Positions 1 to 8,297 are shown, counted from the stretch's first letter. The stretch is 45,663 bases of DNA from an uncultured Clostridia bacterium (GCA_946484175.1 CAMLSX010000015.1:1-45663), one strand, 5' to 3'. Notes: generated by a model from the sequence alone, not told the origin. Translations and numbers: made by a program.

Positions 1-84
1 GGCGAGTGCCAGGCTTCCTGCCAGTCCGCTTGCAAAACTTCTTGCACAGTTGCAAACCAGAAGTGCGAGCACGCTGACAAGTAA
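1..84 (+). CDS. scfA: SCIFF ranthipeptide precursor, 3' part only
   Basis: This is the C-terminal 27 codons of an open frame entering from the left edge and ending in TAA at 82-84. The translation has Cys at codons 3, 7, 11, 15 and 22, in the pattern GEC-x3-C-x3-C-x3-C-x6-C followed by a short charged tail. That is the diagnostic tail of the SCIFF family (six cysteines in forty-five residues); the sixth Cys and the leader would lie upstream of the window. SCIFF is a ribosomally made peptide whose cysteines are crosslinked through thioether bonds by the radical SAM enzyme encoded next to it, here at 207. The pairing of peptide and maturase is what makes the call firm. The biological role of mature SCIFF is not established. 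It was too short and incomplete to be called by length alone. Confidence 0.93.
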   Translation, partial: GECQASCQSACKTSCTVANQKCEHADK

Positions 85-109
85 GCTTTCTTTCGAAAAG
101 GCGGCAGGA

Positions 110-180
110 CTGCGGGGATTCCTCCGCAGAATGGCTGTCTGTAATAGCGTTTTAAGGGACAGCGGTTGTTGTCCCTTAAA
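110..180 (+). promoter_or_regulatory. Two stem-loops in the scfA-scfB spacer
   Basis: Two inverted repeats lie between the precursor and maturase genes. The first pairs CTGCGG at 110-115 with CCGCAG at 124-129. The second is a perfect 10-bp repeat, TTTAAGGGAC at 151-160 and GTCCCTTAAA at 171-180. No run of T follows the second, so it is not a standard intrinsic terminator. Inference: the hairpins protect the 3' end of the abundant peptide message or reduce read-through so that substrate exceeds enzyme. Confidence 0.6.
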
Positions 181-206
181 TTATGTGTAAATGGAGATAG
201 AAACGA

Positions 207-1580
207 ATGATACACAAGTATACTTTAAATGGTTACCATATTGTGTTGGATACAAACAGCGGTGCGGTTCATGTTTTTGATGAAGCTCCCTATATGATGC
301 TGGACTATCTGACCGATTCTGTTCCGGACGAAGCACCTGTTGCCATGAAAGAGGCGTTGGGAAACCGTTGGGATCAGGCTATTTTTGACGAAGCATACGA
401 AGAGCTGAAAGAGTTGTATCGTCAGGGCCTTCTGTTTTCTGAGGATGGGTACGAGCGCTTTTCGGATATGATGGTGAATTCCCCGGTAAAGGCTATGTGC
501 CTGAACGTTGCGCATGACTGCAATTTGCGCTGCGAGTATTGTTTTGCCGCCAAGGGCGACTTTGGCTGCGGACGCAAGCTGATGCCGCTGGAAGTGGGAA
601 AAAAGGCCATCGATTTCCTGATCGAGCGTTCTGCTGGCCGCCGAAATCTGGAAATGGACTTTTTCGGCGGAGAGCCCCTGATGAACTGGGACGTGGTGAA
701 AGAGCTGGTGCTCTATGCACGGGAGCAGGAAAAAATTCACAACAAGAATTTTCGCTTTACCATTACTACCAATGGTCTGCTGCTCACTGATGATAAGATT
801 GATTTTATCAATAAAGAAATGTCCAACTGTGTGCTTTCTCTGGATGGCCGCAAAGAAGTCAATGACCGGCTGCGTGTGCGTGTAGACGGTACCGGTTGCT
901 ACGACCAGATTGTGCCCAAATATCAGAAGCTGGTTTCGCAGCGTGGCGATAAGGACTATTATGCCCGCGGCACTTTTACCCGCTACAATCTGGACTTTAC
1001 CAATGATGTGCTGCATATGGCAGATTTGGGATTTGACCAGGTATCTGTGGAGCCTGTGGTTTCCGATGAAAAGCTGGACTATTCTATCAAAGAGCAGGAC
1101 TTGCCGCGTGTATTTGAAGAATACGAGCATCTGGCAAATGCACTGTTGCAGCGCCGGAAAGAGGGGAGAGGCTTTAACTTCTTCCACTTTATGATCGACC
1201 TGAATCAGGGGCCGTGTGCTATTAAGCGTCTGCGTGGCTGTGGCTGCGGCAACGAGTATGTTGCTGTTACGCCAGAAGGTGATATCTATCCCTGTCATCA
1301 GTTTGTTGGAGATGAACAGTGGAAGATGGGCAGCGTGCTGGATGGCACCTTTAACATTCCCATGAAAGAGCGATTTGCAAAAGCCAATGTATATTCCAAG
1401 TCTGAATGTAAAAATTGTTGGGCGAAGTTCTATTGCAGTGGTGGCTGTAACGCCAATAACTGGCAGTATGAGGGCGATATTTTGAAATCCCACGGCATTT
1501 CCTGCGAATTGGAAAAGAAACGTCTGGAATGTGCTATTATGATGCAGGCTGCTATGGCGGCTGCCGAAGAGGAATCTTAA
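207..1580 (+). CDS. scfB: SCIFF thioether maturase (radical SAM/SPASM)
   Basis: This is a 457-residue radical SAM enzyme that installs thioether crosslinks between the SCIFF cysteines and acceptor residues. The N-terminal ~90 residues look like a peptide-recognition (RRE-like) region. The radical SAM cluster motif C-x3-C-x2-C is C105, C109 and C112 (CNLRCEYC), followed by the GGEP motif near residue 155. The last ~120 residues form a Cys-rich SPASM domain with auxiliary cluster ligands (GCGCGNEY, YPCHQF, CKNCWAKFYCSGGC). Length and layout match known SCIFF maturases, and the substrate gene sits 120 bp upstream. The start is the first ATG after a weak purine-rich site (GGAGAT about 10 bases before). 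The chemistry needs strictly anaerobic conditions, consistent with an anaerobic host. Confidence 0.95.
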   Translation: MIHKYTLNGYHIVLDTNSGAVHVFDEAPYMMLDYLTDSVPDEAPVAMKEALGNRWDQAIFDEAYEELKELYRQGLLFSEDGYERFSDMMVNSPVKAMCLNVAHDCNLRCEYCFAAKGDFGCGRKLMPLEVGKKAIDFLIERSAGRRNLEMDFFGGEPLMNWDVVKELVLYAREQEKIHNKNFRFTITTNGLLLTDDKIDFINKEMSNCVLSLDGRKEVNDRLRVRVDGTGCYDQIVPKYQKLVSQRGDKDYYARGTFTRYNLDFTNDVLHMADLGFDQVSVEPVVSDEKLDYSIKEQDLPRVFEEYEHLANALLQRRKEGRGFNFFHFMIDLNQGPCAIKRLRGCGCGNEYVAVTPEGDIYPCHQFVGDEQWKMGSVLDGTFNIPMKERFAKANVYSKSECKNCWAKFYCSGGCNANNWQYEGDILKSHGISCELEKKRLECAIMMQAAMAAAEEES

Positions 1581-1601
1581 AGTACACGAGTGGTATAAGC
1601 G

Positions 1602-1639
1602 AAAACCCGTTGAAATCACTTGATTTCAACGGGTTTTTT
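1602..1639 (+). terminator. Intrinsic terminator after scfB
   Basis: A perfect 17-bp inverted repeat (arms 1602-1618 and 1621-1637, core AACCCGTTGAAATCA) has a 2-nt loop and its right arm ends in a T run on the + strand. It closes the scfA-scfB unit. Confidence 0.93.
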
Positions 1640-1933
1640 GTGCGTAAAAGAGAAAAAAATTAATCTATACATTTTTTAGAATAATTATACATCAAAATGT
1701 TTTAAAATATGTTTACATAATTTTTGTCAGGTTACATAACTTTTTGAATGGTTTTTCTTGCAAATGCATGATATTCAAAACGGATGTATAAAATCCCTTG
1801 CGTTGTCATTGAAAAAGCGGTATAGTAAATACGGAATTGGCAGAATTTTACATTGCGGACTTGCCGAAACATATTTTAATTCCTTTTCTCATATGATTCA
1901 CAAAAGCTGTTTCACAGAGAGGTTGGGATTGAG
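1640..1933 (+). promoter_or_regulatory. AT-rich intergenic region with candidate promoter for spoIIM-xerD
   Basis: About 290 AT-rich bases hold no convincing gene. One sigma-A-like promoter can be proposed: TTGCGT at 1798-1803, a 17-bp spacer, and TATAGT at 1821-1826. I looked for sigma-E or sigma-G type elements, which would suit a spoIIM gene, and found none I trust. Confidence 0.4.
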
Positions 1934-2581
1934 ATGGTATTGGTTCGGACAAACCGAAAAAAAGCAGTCCGAAAAGAAGCTGCTCTGGACTCTTCAGGAA
2001 TTACCAGACAAAAAGGCCGTGCTTGGTGGATGCTGGGAATTATTTCTTTTTTTCTGGGCATAGCAGGCGGCGCTGTTTTCTTTTGTGTATTTAAGAAGGA
2101 TGCGAACGGACACCTGTATTCTCTCTTAGAGTCTGATTTGGAGATTCGATTGGATTCCTCTTTTGGAGAAGTCTTTTTATCCTCGCTTTCTTCCTCTTTT
2201 GTAATGACACTCGCCTGTGTGTTGGCTGGCCTTTCTGTGTGGGGAATATTGTGCCTGCCCTTTTTTCCGCTGATTCGCGGGTTTGGGTTGGGATTGGTTG
2301 CCGGGTGTTTGTGCACTGCGTATGGTGGCCAGGGAGTTGTTTTGTACCTGACAGCCTTTCTTCCCGGAGCATTGCTGAGTGCAGGAGGAATCCTATTGGC
2401 TTCAAAAGAAAGCTGGGATTTTTCCAGGAGACTTTTCAGAGGGTTTCTTCATCCCAAGGACTTTTTTTCGCGTTTAAGCATATACGCAACGCGGCTGGGG
2501 CTGGCGTTGGTTCCTTGTCTTTTAGGGGCTTTGATTGATTCTCTGGCAGCTTGTATATGTGCAGTGTTCCTGTCTCTTTGA
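1934..2581 (+). CDS. spoIIM: Stage II sporulation protein M-like membrane protein
   Basis: This is a 215-residue integral membrane protein. A basic N-terminus (~30 residues) precedes a first membrane segment at about 32-52. A soluble loop of about 35 residues follows, then about four more hydrophobic segments with Gly/Phe-rich turns (for example LIRGFGLGLVAGC). This is the SpoIIM/DUF95 layout and length; SpoIIM works with SpoIID and SpoIIP in septal peptidoglycan removal during engulfment. The gene directly precedes a xerD-type recombinase, a neighbourhood also known near spoIIM in Bacillus. Sequence identity looks modest, so it could be a SpoIIM-family paralogue. The start has AGAGAGG about 11 bases upstream. 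Confidence 0.75.
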   Translation: MVLVRTNRKKAVRKEAALDSSGITRQKGRAWWMLGIISFFLGIAGGAVFFCVFKKDANGHLYSLLESDLEIRLDSSFGEVFLSSLSSSFVMTLACVLAGLSVWGILCLPFFPLIRGFGLGLVAGCLCTAYGGQGVVLYLTAFLPGALLSAGGILLASKESWDFSRRLFRGFLHPKDFFSRLSIYATRLGLALVPCLLGALIDSLAACICAVFLSL

Positions 2582-2603
2582 TCGTTATATGGGGAGTGGT
2601 TTC

Positions 2604-3491
2604 ATGAGTGATTATGGAAGGGCATTTCATGAGTATCTGGTTTCAAAAGGTGTTGCTGAAAATACAATGGATTCCTATCAGCGTGATGTGGAAGCATATC
2701 TGAATTTTCTCGAAGAGCACGGTTGTACCCGGCCGGAAAAAGCTGGCGAGAAAGAGGTCACAGAGTATGTAGAATTTTTGCAGTCTCTGGGGCGTTCTCA
2801 GGCAACACTCACTCGCAACATTGCTTCTGTACGTTCATTTTATCAGTATCTGATTCTTTCGGGGTTGGCTCACAGCAACCCGGCAAAACAGATGAAGGTA
2901 AAAAAAGAAGAAAAGAAACTTCCTCAAATTCTGACCCAGCAGGAAATCAATTTGCTTTTATCACAGCCGGATGTTTCCGATGATAAAGGTTGTCGCGACC
3001 GTGCCATGTTAGAACTGCTGTATGCTACTGGAATCCGGGTTTCAGAGCTAATTGAATTGGATGTTTCTGATCTTCAGGTTAAAGAGGAATTATTATTTTG
3101 CCGGGGAACACGTGAGGGGAGAACGATCCCCGTCTATCCGGCAGCAGTATCTGCGGTAGTAGATTATCTACACCGCGTTCGGAGAAAAATTGCACCTGTC
3201 TATGAAACTGCACTGTTTTTAAATTTGAATGGAAATCGTTTGACTCGGCAAGGATTTTGGAAGATTGTAAAAGGGTATGCGCAAAGTGCAGGAATTACCA
3301 AAGAAATTACTCCTCATACGATTCGACACTCTTTTGCATTGCATTTACTGGAAAATGGTGCTGATTTGAAGGACATTCAGGCCATGTTGGGACATGCTGA
3401 CATTTCTTCCACACAAATTTATGTTCAATTGTTGGACAATCATATGAAAGAAGTGTATAATAATTGTCATCCCCGTGCAAAACTGGGATGA
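2604..3491 (+). CDS. xerD: XerD-like tyrosine recombinase (hairpin lysine not seen)
   Basis: This is a 295-residue site-specific tyrosine recombinase. It has a SAM-like N-terminal core-binding domain (about residues 1-90) and a catalytic domain. Visible active-site residues are R145 (GIRVSEL), H238 and R241 (HTIRHSF), H264 (LGHADIS) and the nucleophile Y273 (TQIYVQL). The beta-hairpin normally reading GKGxKxR is CRGTREGRTIPV here, so the usual catalytic Lys appears to be missing. The start chosen is ATG 2604 with GGGGAG 7 bases upstream; an in-frame ATG at 2589 is possible. It lies 22 bases after the spoIIM-like gene, probably co-transcribed. The family resolves chromosome dimers at dif with a partner Xer protein. 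A second, canonical Xer gene lies at 10428. Confidence 0.88.
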   Translation: MSDYGRAFHEYLVSKGVAENTMDSYQRDVEAYLNFLEEHGCTRPEKAGEKEVTEYVEFLQSLGRSQATLTRNIASVRSFYQYLILSGLAHSNPAKQMKVKKEEKKLPQILTQQEINLLLSQPDVSDDKGCRDRAMLELLYATGIRVSELIELDVSDLQVKEELLFCRGTREGRTIPVYPAAVSAVVDYLHRVRRKIAPVYETALFLNLNGNRLTRQGFWKIVKGYAQSAGITKEITPHTIRHSFALHLLENGADLKDIQAMLGHADISSTQIYVQLLDNHMKEVYNNCHPRAKLG

Positions 3492-3557
3492 TATTAAAAA
3501 GCCGCTGCGAAGAAATTCTTTCTGGCAACGGACAATAACTATAGGAGTGATTCTGTT

Positions 3558-4580
3558 TTGGCAAATTTTGGTTTTTTCAGCATGTTTACCAATTACAGCA
3601 GGCCTGGTCCTGGAGTCAGAAAGGACGAGCCTAAAAAGCCGCCGTACATACGGTATTTCCAGTTGATGGGGCGCAAGTATTCCAAACTGATTCAGCTGAA
3701 CCTTCTCTTTTTAGTACCGGTACTGGTATCTCTTGTATTGATGGTACTGCTGTTCTTTGCTGCGCCGGTACACTATGTTTTAGAAGTGAAGGTACAAGGG
3801 TATTCGCTGGTTCTTGATTTATGGAATATGTATGTTGTACCGCTTCCTTTGGTGTTGATTTCTCCATTTGTAGCGGGAATTACTTATGTTACCAGAAATT
3901 TCGCCAGAGAAGAACACGCATTTATTTTTTCGGACTTCAAGGATGCCATCAAGGAAAACTGGAAAGCTTTCCTGGTTAACGGTTTCATCCTTTATGCAGC
4001 CTATATCCTGCTTTCGTTCTCCATGCTCTATTATTATAATCAGAGTGTAACCAACTGGTTCTTCATCATTCCGTTTTCACTTTGTTTCTTAGTGGCTATT
4101 ATCCTGCTTTTCTGTCAGTATTATATTCCTGTGATGCTGGTTACTTTTGATCTTTCTTTGAAGCAGGTGTATCGTAACGCGCTGATCTTTTCCATTGCAG
4201 GTCTGGGACGCAATCTGCTGTTAACAGCTATCTTCGTCACTATGGTCGTCGTGATGTTCATAGCGGTTTCTTATATGGTTCTGACTCTTCTCATTGCGCT
4301 GGTATTTGTCCTTTTGTTTATGTTCTCTTTTATCTCTTATACGACAAATTTCATCATCCAGTCGCTGATTGAAAAGTATCTGCTTCAGCCTTTCTACCGT
4401 CAGCAGGAAGAGGAAGCCAAAAAGAAGGCTGGTATCGTAGAAGAGCCGAAAGAAGACCGTACCGATAAGGCTGGTGAGATGGACGAAGAAGAGGCGCCCG
4501 AATACGTTTATGTGAATGGCCGTCTCAGAAAACGCTCAGAACTGGAAGAAGACCAGCTGTTTGAGGATAAACATTATTAA
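3558..4580 (+). CDS. YesL-like (DUF624) membrane protein, TTG start
   Basis: This is a 340-residue polytopic membrane protein. The first 30 residues carry the NYSRPGPGV-KDEP signature typical of clostridial YesL/DUF624 proteins, followed by about six hydrophobic segments between residues 45 and 265. The cytoplasmic tail (~70 residues) is highly charged and ends YVYVNGRLRKRSELEEDQ. The signature requires a TTG start at 3558, preceded by AGGAG 10 bases upstream; no ATG start would include it. The function is unknown. In Bacillus some family members sit in sugar-use operons, but here the neighbours are recombinase and cell-wall genes, so no role is assigned. A terminator follows. Confidence 0.78.
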   Translation: MANFGFFSMFTNYSRPGPGVRKDEPKKPPYIRYFQLMGRKYSKLIQLNLLFLVPVLVSLVLMVLLFFAAPVHYVLEVKVQGYSLVLDLWNMYVVPLPLVLISPFVAGITYVTRNFAREEHAFIFSDFKDAIKENWKAFLVNGFILYAAYILLSFSMLYYYNQSVTNWFFIIPFSLCFLVAIILLFCQYYIPVMLVTFDLSLKQVYRNALIFSIAGLGRNLLLTAIFVTMVVVMFIAVSYMVLTLLIALVFVLLFMFSFISYTTNFIIQSLIEKYLLQPFYRQQEEEAKKKAGIVEEPKEDRTDKAGEMDEEEAPEYVYVNGRLRKRSELEEDQLFEDKHY

Positions 4581-4600
4581 TATCACTTTTGGGTTTATAA

Positions 4601-4633
4601 CAGGCGAGGTGCTCCGGCATCTCGCCTGTTTTT
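4601..4633 (+). terminator. Intrinsic terminator after the YesL-like gene
   Basis: The arms CAGGCGAG (4601-4608) and CTCGCCTG (4621-4628) are followed directly by five T. This ends the spoIIM-xerD-yesL unit. Confidence 0.88.
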
Positions 4634-4696
4634 GTACTGAACTTTCTGGTTCTTGCATACGCTTGTATGGACGGAACTTACAGGGAGGAATCAATC

Positions 4697-5506
4697 ATGC
4701 AGGCAGAATCAAAGCGCAGACAACTTCGAGGAGTAAAACGGAAAAATGCCATGCAGGAAAGCCGTAGATTTTTGGCGTTAGTTATTTTGGCGTTGTGCGG
4801 TTTCCTGGCATTTCAAACCGTTTCCGCACTGCGGCTTGCGCAGGAACAAACCGGTACATTGGCGCAATCTCCCATCACTGTCGTGCTCGATGCAGGTCAT
4901 GGTGGGGAAGATGGCGGGGCTGTAGCAGGTGACGGCGCACAGGAAAAAGATTTGAATCTTGCTATTGCACTGAAGCTGCTCCCGCTTTTGGAAAGCAGCG
5001 GTATTCGGGTAGTAATGGTTCGCGACAGTGACTGCTCTATAGGGGATTCCTCTCTGGAAACGGTAAAAGAACGAAAGGTTTCAGATCTGCATAATCGTTT
5101 GCAGCTCGCACAACAGGAGCCCGATGCTTTTTTCCTCAGCATCCATCAAAACCACTATGAAGAACCGCAATATTATGGGACACAGGTGTTTTACTCACCC
5201 AATCATCCGGATAGCCAGCTGCTGGCAGAATCTATTCAGGCCTCTGTAACAGAAAAAATACAGCCGGAAAATACCCGTGAGTGTAAAGAAGCCGGAAATT
5301 CCATTTACCTGTTGTGGAACCTTCAATCCCCAGCAGTGATTGTCGAATGCGGCTTCCTCTCAAATCCTTCAGAAGCAAAGCAGCTGCAGGACTCATCCTA
5401 TCAAACGCAGATGGCTTTTTCTATTTGGAGCGGTTTTTTGAATTATCTGGAAGAATCAGGACAGGGGGATTCTCTTGTCATGATGAACGAAAACCGGTTT
5501 TCCTGA
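4697..5506 (+). CDS. cwlD: N-acetylmuramoyl-L-alanine amidase, CwlD type
   Basis: This is a 269-residue zinc amidase of the Amidase_3 family. It has a basic N-terminus, one membrane segment (about residues 19-42) and an extracytoplasmic catalytic domain. Zinc and catalytic residues are visible: His in LDAGHGGEDGG, Glu in AQEKDLN, His in SIHQNHY and Glu in VIVECGFLSNP. Size and layout match CwlD, which removes the stem peptide from muramic acid in the spore cortex as the first step of muramic-delta-lactam formation. The start chosen is ATG 4697 with GGGAGGA 7 bases upstream, rather than ATG 4667, which has no site. The gene lies just ahead of radA. Another AmiC-like amidase role is possible, but the short single-domain form favours CwlD. 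Confidence 0.85.
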   Translation: MQAESKRRQLRGVKRKNAMQESRRFLALVILALCGFLAFQTVSALRLAQEQTGTLAQSPITVVLDAGHGGEDGGAVAGDGAQEKDLNLAIALKLLPLLESSGIRVVMVRDSDCSIGDSSLETVKERKVSDLHNRLQLAQQEPDAFFLSIHQNHYEEPQYYGTQVFYSPNHPDSQLLAESIQASVTEKIQPENTRECKEAGNSIYLLWNLQSPAVIVECGFLSNPSEAKQLQDSSYQTQMAFSIWSGFLNYLEESGQGDSLVMMNENRFS

Positions 5507-5565
5507 GCACGTGTTTATGGTATACTGGTAACTGGAATCATTTGTTTGCTCAGGAGGTTCAAAAG

Positions 5566-6936
5566 ATGGCGGCAAAATCCAAATCGATGTATGTATGTTC
5601 TGCCTGCGGGTATGAATCGGTCAAATGGTATGGGAAATGCCCCGGCTGTGGGGAATGGAATACAATGGAAGAAGAAATCCGGGAAGCGGTTTCTAAAAAA
5701 AGCCCAATGGCGGCAGCAGCGCGAAGCTTTGCACGCCCAGTGCCAATTACCGAACTGGATGAACGGGGGGAGCAGCGGTATCATACCGGGCTTTCTGAGC
5801 TGGATCGTGTGTTGGGTGGCGGAATTGTTAAAGGTTCACTCGTGCTGATCAGCGGTGACCCCGGCATCGGAAAATCTACAATTCTGCTGCAAATTTGCCA
5901 ATATCTAGGAGAAAAGCTGCGTATCCTTTACGTGTCGGGTGAGGAATCGGGCAGGCAGATTAAATTGCGAGCTTCCAGACTTGGGGTCACGACTTCCAAT
6001 CTGTTTGTGATGACGGAAACAGATATCCAATATGTGACAGAGGAGATTCGCTCACAGAAACCCGACTTGGTGATGATTGATTCAATCCAGACTATGAATT
6101 TTACTGATTTGAATTCTTCGCCTGGCAGTGTGACGCAGGTACGCGAATGTACAAATGCCATTATGCGCTGCTGCAAGCCTCTGGATATTCCCACTATACT
6201 CGTGGGGCACGTCAATAAAGACGGTGCGATTGCCGGGCCGAAAGTATTGGAACACATTGTGGATGCGGTGCTGTATTTTGAAGGTGACCGGCAAATGACC
6301 TACCGGATTCTGCGCGCCGTGAAAAACCGCTATGGCTCCACCAATGAAATCGGTGTATTTGATATGGGGGAGAATGGCCTGCATCAGGTAGAAAACCCTT
6401 CTCAGGCGATGCTGGAAGGGCGTCCCGTTAATGTATCTGGTACCTGCGTCACCTGTGTGATGGAAGGTACCCGTCCGATTCTGGCAGAAATTCAGGGGCT
6501 GGCCACGACCACGGGGTTTGGCAATCCGCGCCGCATGTCTACAGGTTTTGACTATAACCGGATGAATCTGCTGCTGGCGGTATTGGAAAAGCGCGCCGGG
6601 TTTTATTTTTCCAATCTGGACGCTTATGTCAATGTCGTGGGCGGTCTTCGACTGGACGAGCCTGCGGCAGACCTCGCTGTGGCGGTTTCCCTCATTTCCA
6701 GTTTGAAAGACACCAGTGTTCGGGAAGACACAGTGGTATTCGGAGAAGTGGGACTGGCAGGAGAACTGCGCTCTGTCACTCATATCAACGCACGTGTTTC
6801 AGAAGCTTCCCGTTTGGGGTTCCAACGCTGTATTCTGCCATATCACTGCCTGAAAAAGACAAATGACAAAATCGGAGATATGCAGCTGATCGGCGTCAAA
6901 ACGCTCCGGGAGGCGTTTGATGCGGCGGTTGGATAA
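5566..6936 (+). CDS. radA: DNA repair protein RadA (Sms)
   Basis: This is a 456-residue branch-migration ATPase used in homologous recombination and repair. A C4 zinc finger lies at residues ~8-27 (CSACG...CPGCGEW). The RecA-like ATPase core has Walker A GDPGIGKST (~residue 95) and the RadA-specific KNRYGSTNEIG motif (~255). A C-terminal Lon-protease-like domain contains NVVGGLRLDEPAADLA and GEVGLAGELR. The longer open frame begins upstream inside cwlD; the true start is ATG 5566, which follows a perfect AGGAGG with 8-base spacing and gives the standard N-terminus. It probably shares a message with cwlD. Confidence 0.97.
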   Translation: MAAKSKSMYVCSACGYESVKWYGKCPGCGEWNTMEEEIREAVSKKSPMAAAARSFARPVPITELDERGEQRYHTGLSELDRVLGGGIVKGSLVLISGDPGIGKSTILLQICQYLGEKLRILYVSGEESGRQIKLRASRLGVTTSNLFVMTETDIQYVTEEIRSQKPDLVMIDSIQTMNFTDLNSSPGSVTQVRECTNAIMRCCKPLDIPTILVGHVNKDGAIAGPKVLEHIVDAVLYFEGDRQMTYRILRAVKNRYGSTNEIGVFDMGENGLHQVENPSQAMLEGRPVNVSGTCVTCVMEGTRPILAEIQGLATTTGFGNPRRMSTGFDYNRMNLLLAVLEKRAGFYFSNLDAYVNVVGGLRLDEPAADLAVAVSLISSLKDTSVREDTVVFGEVGLAGELRSVTHINARVSEASRLGFQRCILPYHCLKKTNDKIGDMQLIGVKTLREAFDAAVG

Positions 6937-7093
6937 CCGTTTTTGAATGAAAGGGACGCGGGTGCCTTTTTTCTAGCGAAATTTTGTGTGCGCATCCCTT
7001 AAAGTCAGAATTCGTCACGACTGGTGGAATGTCAAGCGAACAGTATCCATCCCTTTGATAAACACAGTCTTCTCCACAGGGAATCATACTCAT
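6896..7093 (-). CDS. Small Cys-rich protein, convergent with radA
   Basis: This 65-residue protein has its Cys-containing part confined to the first 35 residues: C6, C10, C18 and C34 in the pattern PCGEDCVYQRDGYC...GC. Short proteins with a CVYQxDGxC-type core recur in Clostridia, where they are often named hydroxymyristoyl-ACP dehydratase without support. I infer a small metal-binding (zinc or iron) fold. The start has AAAGG/GGCGGG upstream. The C-terminal 30 residues look non-conserved, are Pro/His-rich and run 41 bp into the antisense of radA, so the functional end may be degenerate. The role is unknown. Confidence 0.55.
   Translation of the reverse strand: MSMIPCGEDCVYQRDGYCSLDIPPVVTNSDFKGCAHKISLEKRHPRPFHSKTVIQPPHQTPPGAF
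6926..6944 (+). terminator. Weak terminator-like hairpin at the radA stop
   Basis: CGGTT (6926-6930) and AACCG (6935-6939) form a short stem over the radA stop codon, followed by five T. A second, imperfect repeat (6951-6960 with 6991-7000) lies just beyond. Either could separate radA from the convergent small gene; only five base pairs support this one. Confidence 0.4.
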
Positions 7094-7259
7094 AACGATC
7101 CCGCCTTTCTATGATTCTTGAAAACAGTATTCACTGCTTTTCTGCAAATATTCTGTTCTTTTTATCCCAGCCTTGGAAGATTTTTTCTTAGAAATTCCTG
7201 CTTCTTTTCTGCATGTTTCCCTCATTGATTCACAAAATAGGCTGGAAGGGGGAACGAGA

Positions 7260-8297
7260 ATGAAACGATATATTTTTCTTTTTACGGGTACGGCAGTATT
7301 GGTCTTTGGACTGATTCTGGCTGGACAAAATCTGAAGCAGAGCACGGTGCATGTGAATACTTGGCAGCTCCAGCCGGTGACAGCTTCCTGTACTCTCCAA
7401 TGTTCTGGAACAGTAGAGCGGGCTAATCAGAAAAAAGTGGCAGCACCACAAAATGCGGTTGTAACAGAGGTTTTCGTCAAAAACGGTGATTCCGTACAGA
7501 AGGGCGAGAAACTCTTTACCATCTCCTGTCAACAAACAGAACAGGAAGTCTTCCAGCAGTCGGAGTATTTGGAGATATGGGAAGAATACCAGGAGACTGG
7601 ACTGGTTCCCGAAGAGGCACAGGATTTACTGGAAGCTTCAAAAAACGCAGACGAACAGGCCACTGAAGGGACTCAGGAGAATGAAGGACTGGTTACTGTT
7701 ACAAGCCCGTCAAATGGAACGATCAACGGGTTGGAGACAGGAACAGGAGACTCTGTCACTGCTGGTGAAACGATACTGACATTAGCCGATGAAAAAGAAA
7801 TTTACGCAAACCTTCAGGTAAACGAAGCCGGTATTTCCAATGTAGAAGTCGGACAAGAAGTTGTTCTGACCGGAGTAGGGTTTTCCGGGATGTCTTTTCA
7901 GGGAAAGGTAGTCGATATTGCAGAGGAAGCTGTACAGAAAACTTCTGTTTCCGGAAAAGAAACGGTAGTAGAAGTAACGGTTTCGATTGACGAACCCAGC
8001 GAAAAAATCAAACCGGGATATACCGTAAAAGCCTCTATTACCACACAGCACGCCGAAAATACGCTTCTCATCCCGTACAGCGCCATTCTGGCAGATGAAG
8101 ACGGGCAGGAATACATCTATGTGGTACAAGAAGGGCGAGCGGTCAAACGGCCAATTACAACAAAAACTGAGTACACTAATGGTGTCAGCGTACAGGAATC
8201 TCTGACGAAAGGGCTGGATATTATTCTGAATCCAGAACAGGTGACGGAGGGCTACCTGGTTGAATCTGTAGAATTGGAGGAATTGCCGGATGTTTGA
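7260..8297 (+). CDS. HlyD/MacA-type efflux adaptor
   Basis: This is a 345-residue membrane-fusion (periplasmic adaptor-like) protein. One N-terminal membrane anchor lies at about residues 3-22. A split biotinyl-lipoyl domain follows (half-motifs near VKNGDSVQKGEKLF and TGDSVTAGETILTLAD), with only a short helical hairpin between the halves. Beta-barrel and membrane-proximal domains complete it (VGQEVVLTG, ETVVEVTVSID, KPGYTVKASI). In Gram-positives such adaptors act outside the membrane with MacB-like ABC exporters of peptides or drugs. The start is ATG 7260 after AAGGGGGA. The stop overlaps the start of the permease gene by 8 bp, indicating translational coupling. The substrate is unknown. 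Confidence 0.88.
   Translation: MKRYIFLFTGTAVLVFGLILAGQNLKQSTVHVNTWQLQPVTASCTLQCSGTVERANQKKVAAPQNAVVTEVFVKNGDSVQKGEKLFTISCQQTEQEVFQQSEYLEIWEEYQETGLVPEEAQDLLEASKNADEQATEGTQENEGLVTVTSPSNGTINGLETGTGDSVTAGETILTLADEKEIYANLQVNEAGISNVEVGQEVVLTGVGFSGMSFQGKVVDIAEEAVQKTSVSGKETVVEVTVSIDEPSEKIKPGYTVKASITTQHAENTLLIPYSAILADEDGQEYIYVVQEGRAVKRPITTKTEYTNGVSVQESLTKGLDIILNPEQVTEGYLVESVELEELPDV

Noticed and set aside
225-1619. 464-codon open frame antisense to scfB
   Set aside because: It is the shadow of a well-identified radical SAM gene; the translation is His/Phe-rich with no domain and covers the terminator.
1758-2063. 101-codon frame overlapping the start of the spoIIM-like gene
   Set aside because: It has no ribosome site or family features and overlaps a better supported membrane protein in another frame.
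5497-5526. TATACT box at 5521 as a separate radA promoter
   Set aside because: No acceptable -35 element lies 16-18 bases upstream; radA is likely read with cwlD.
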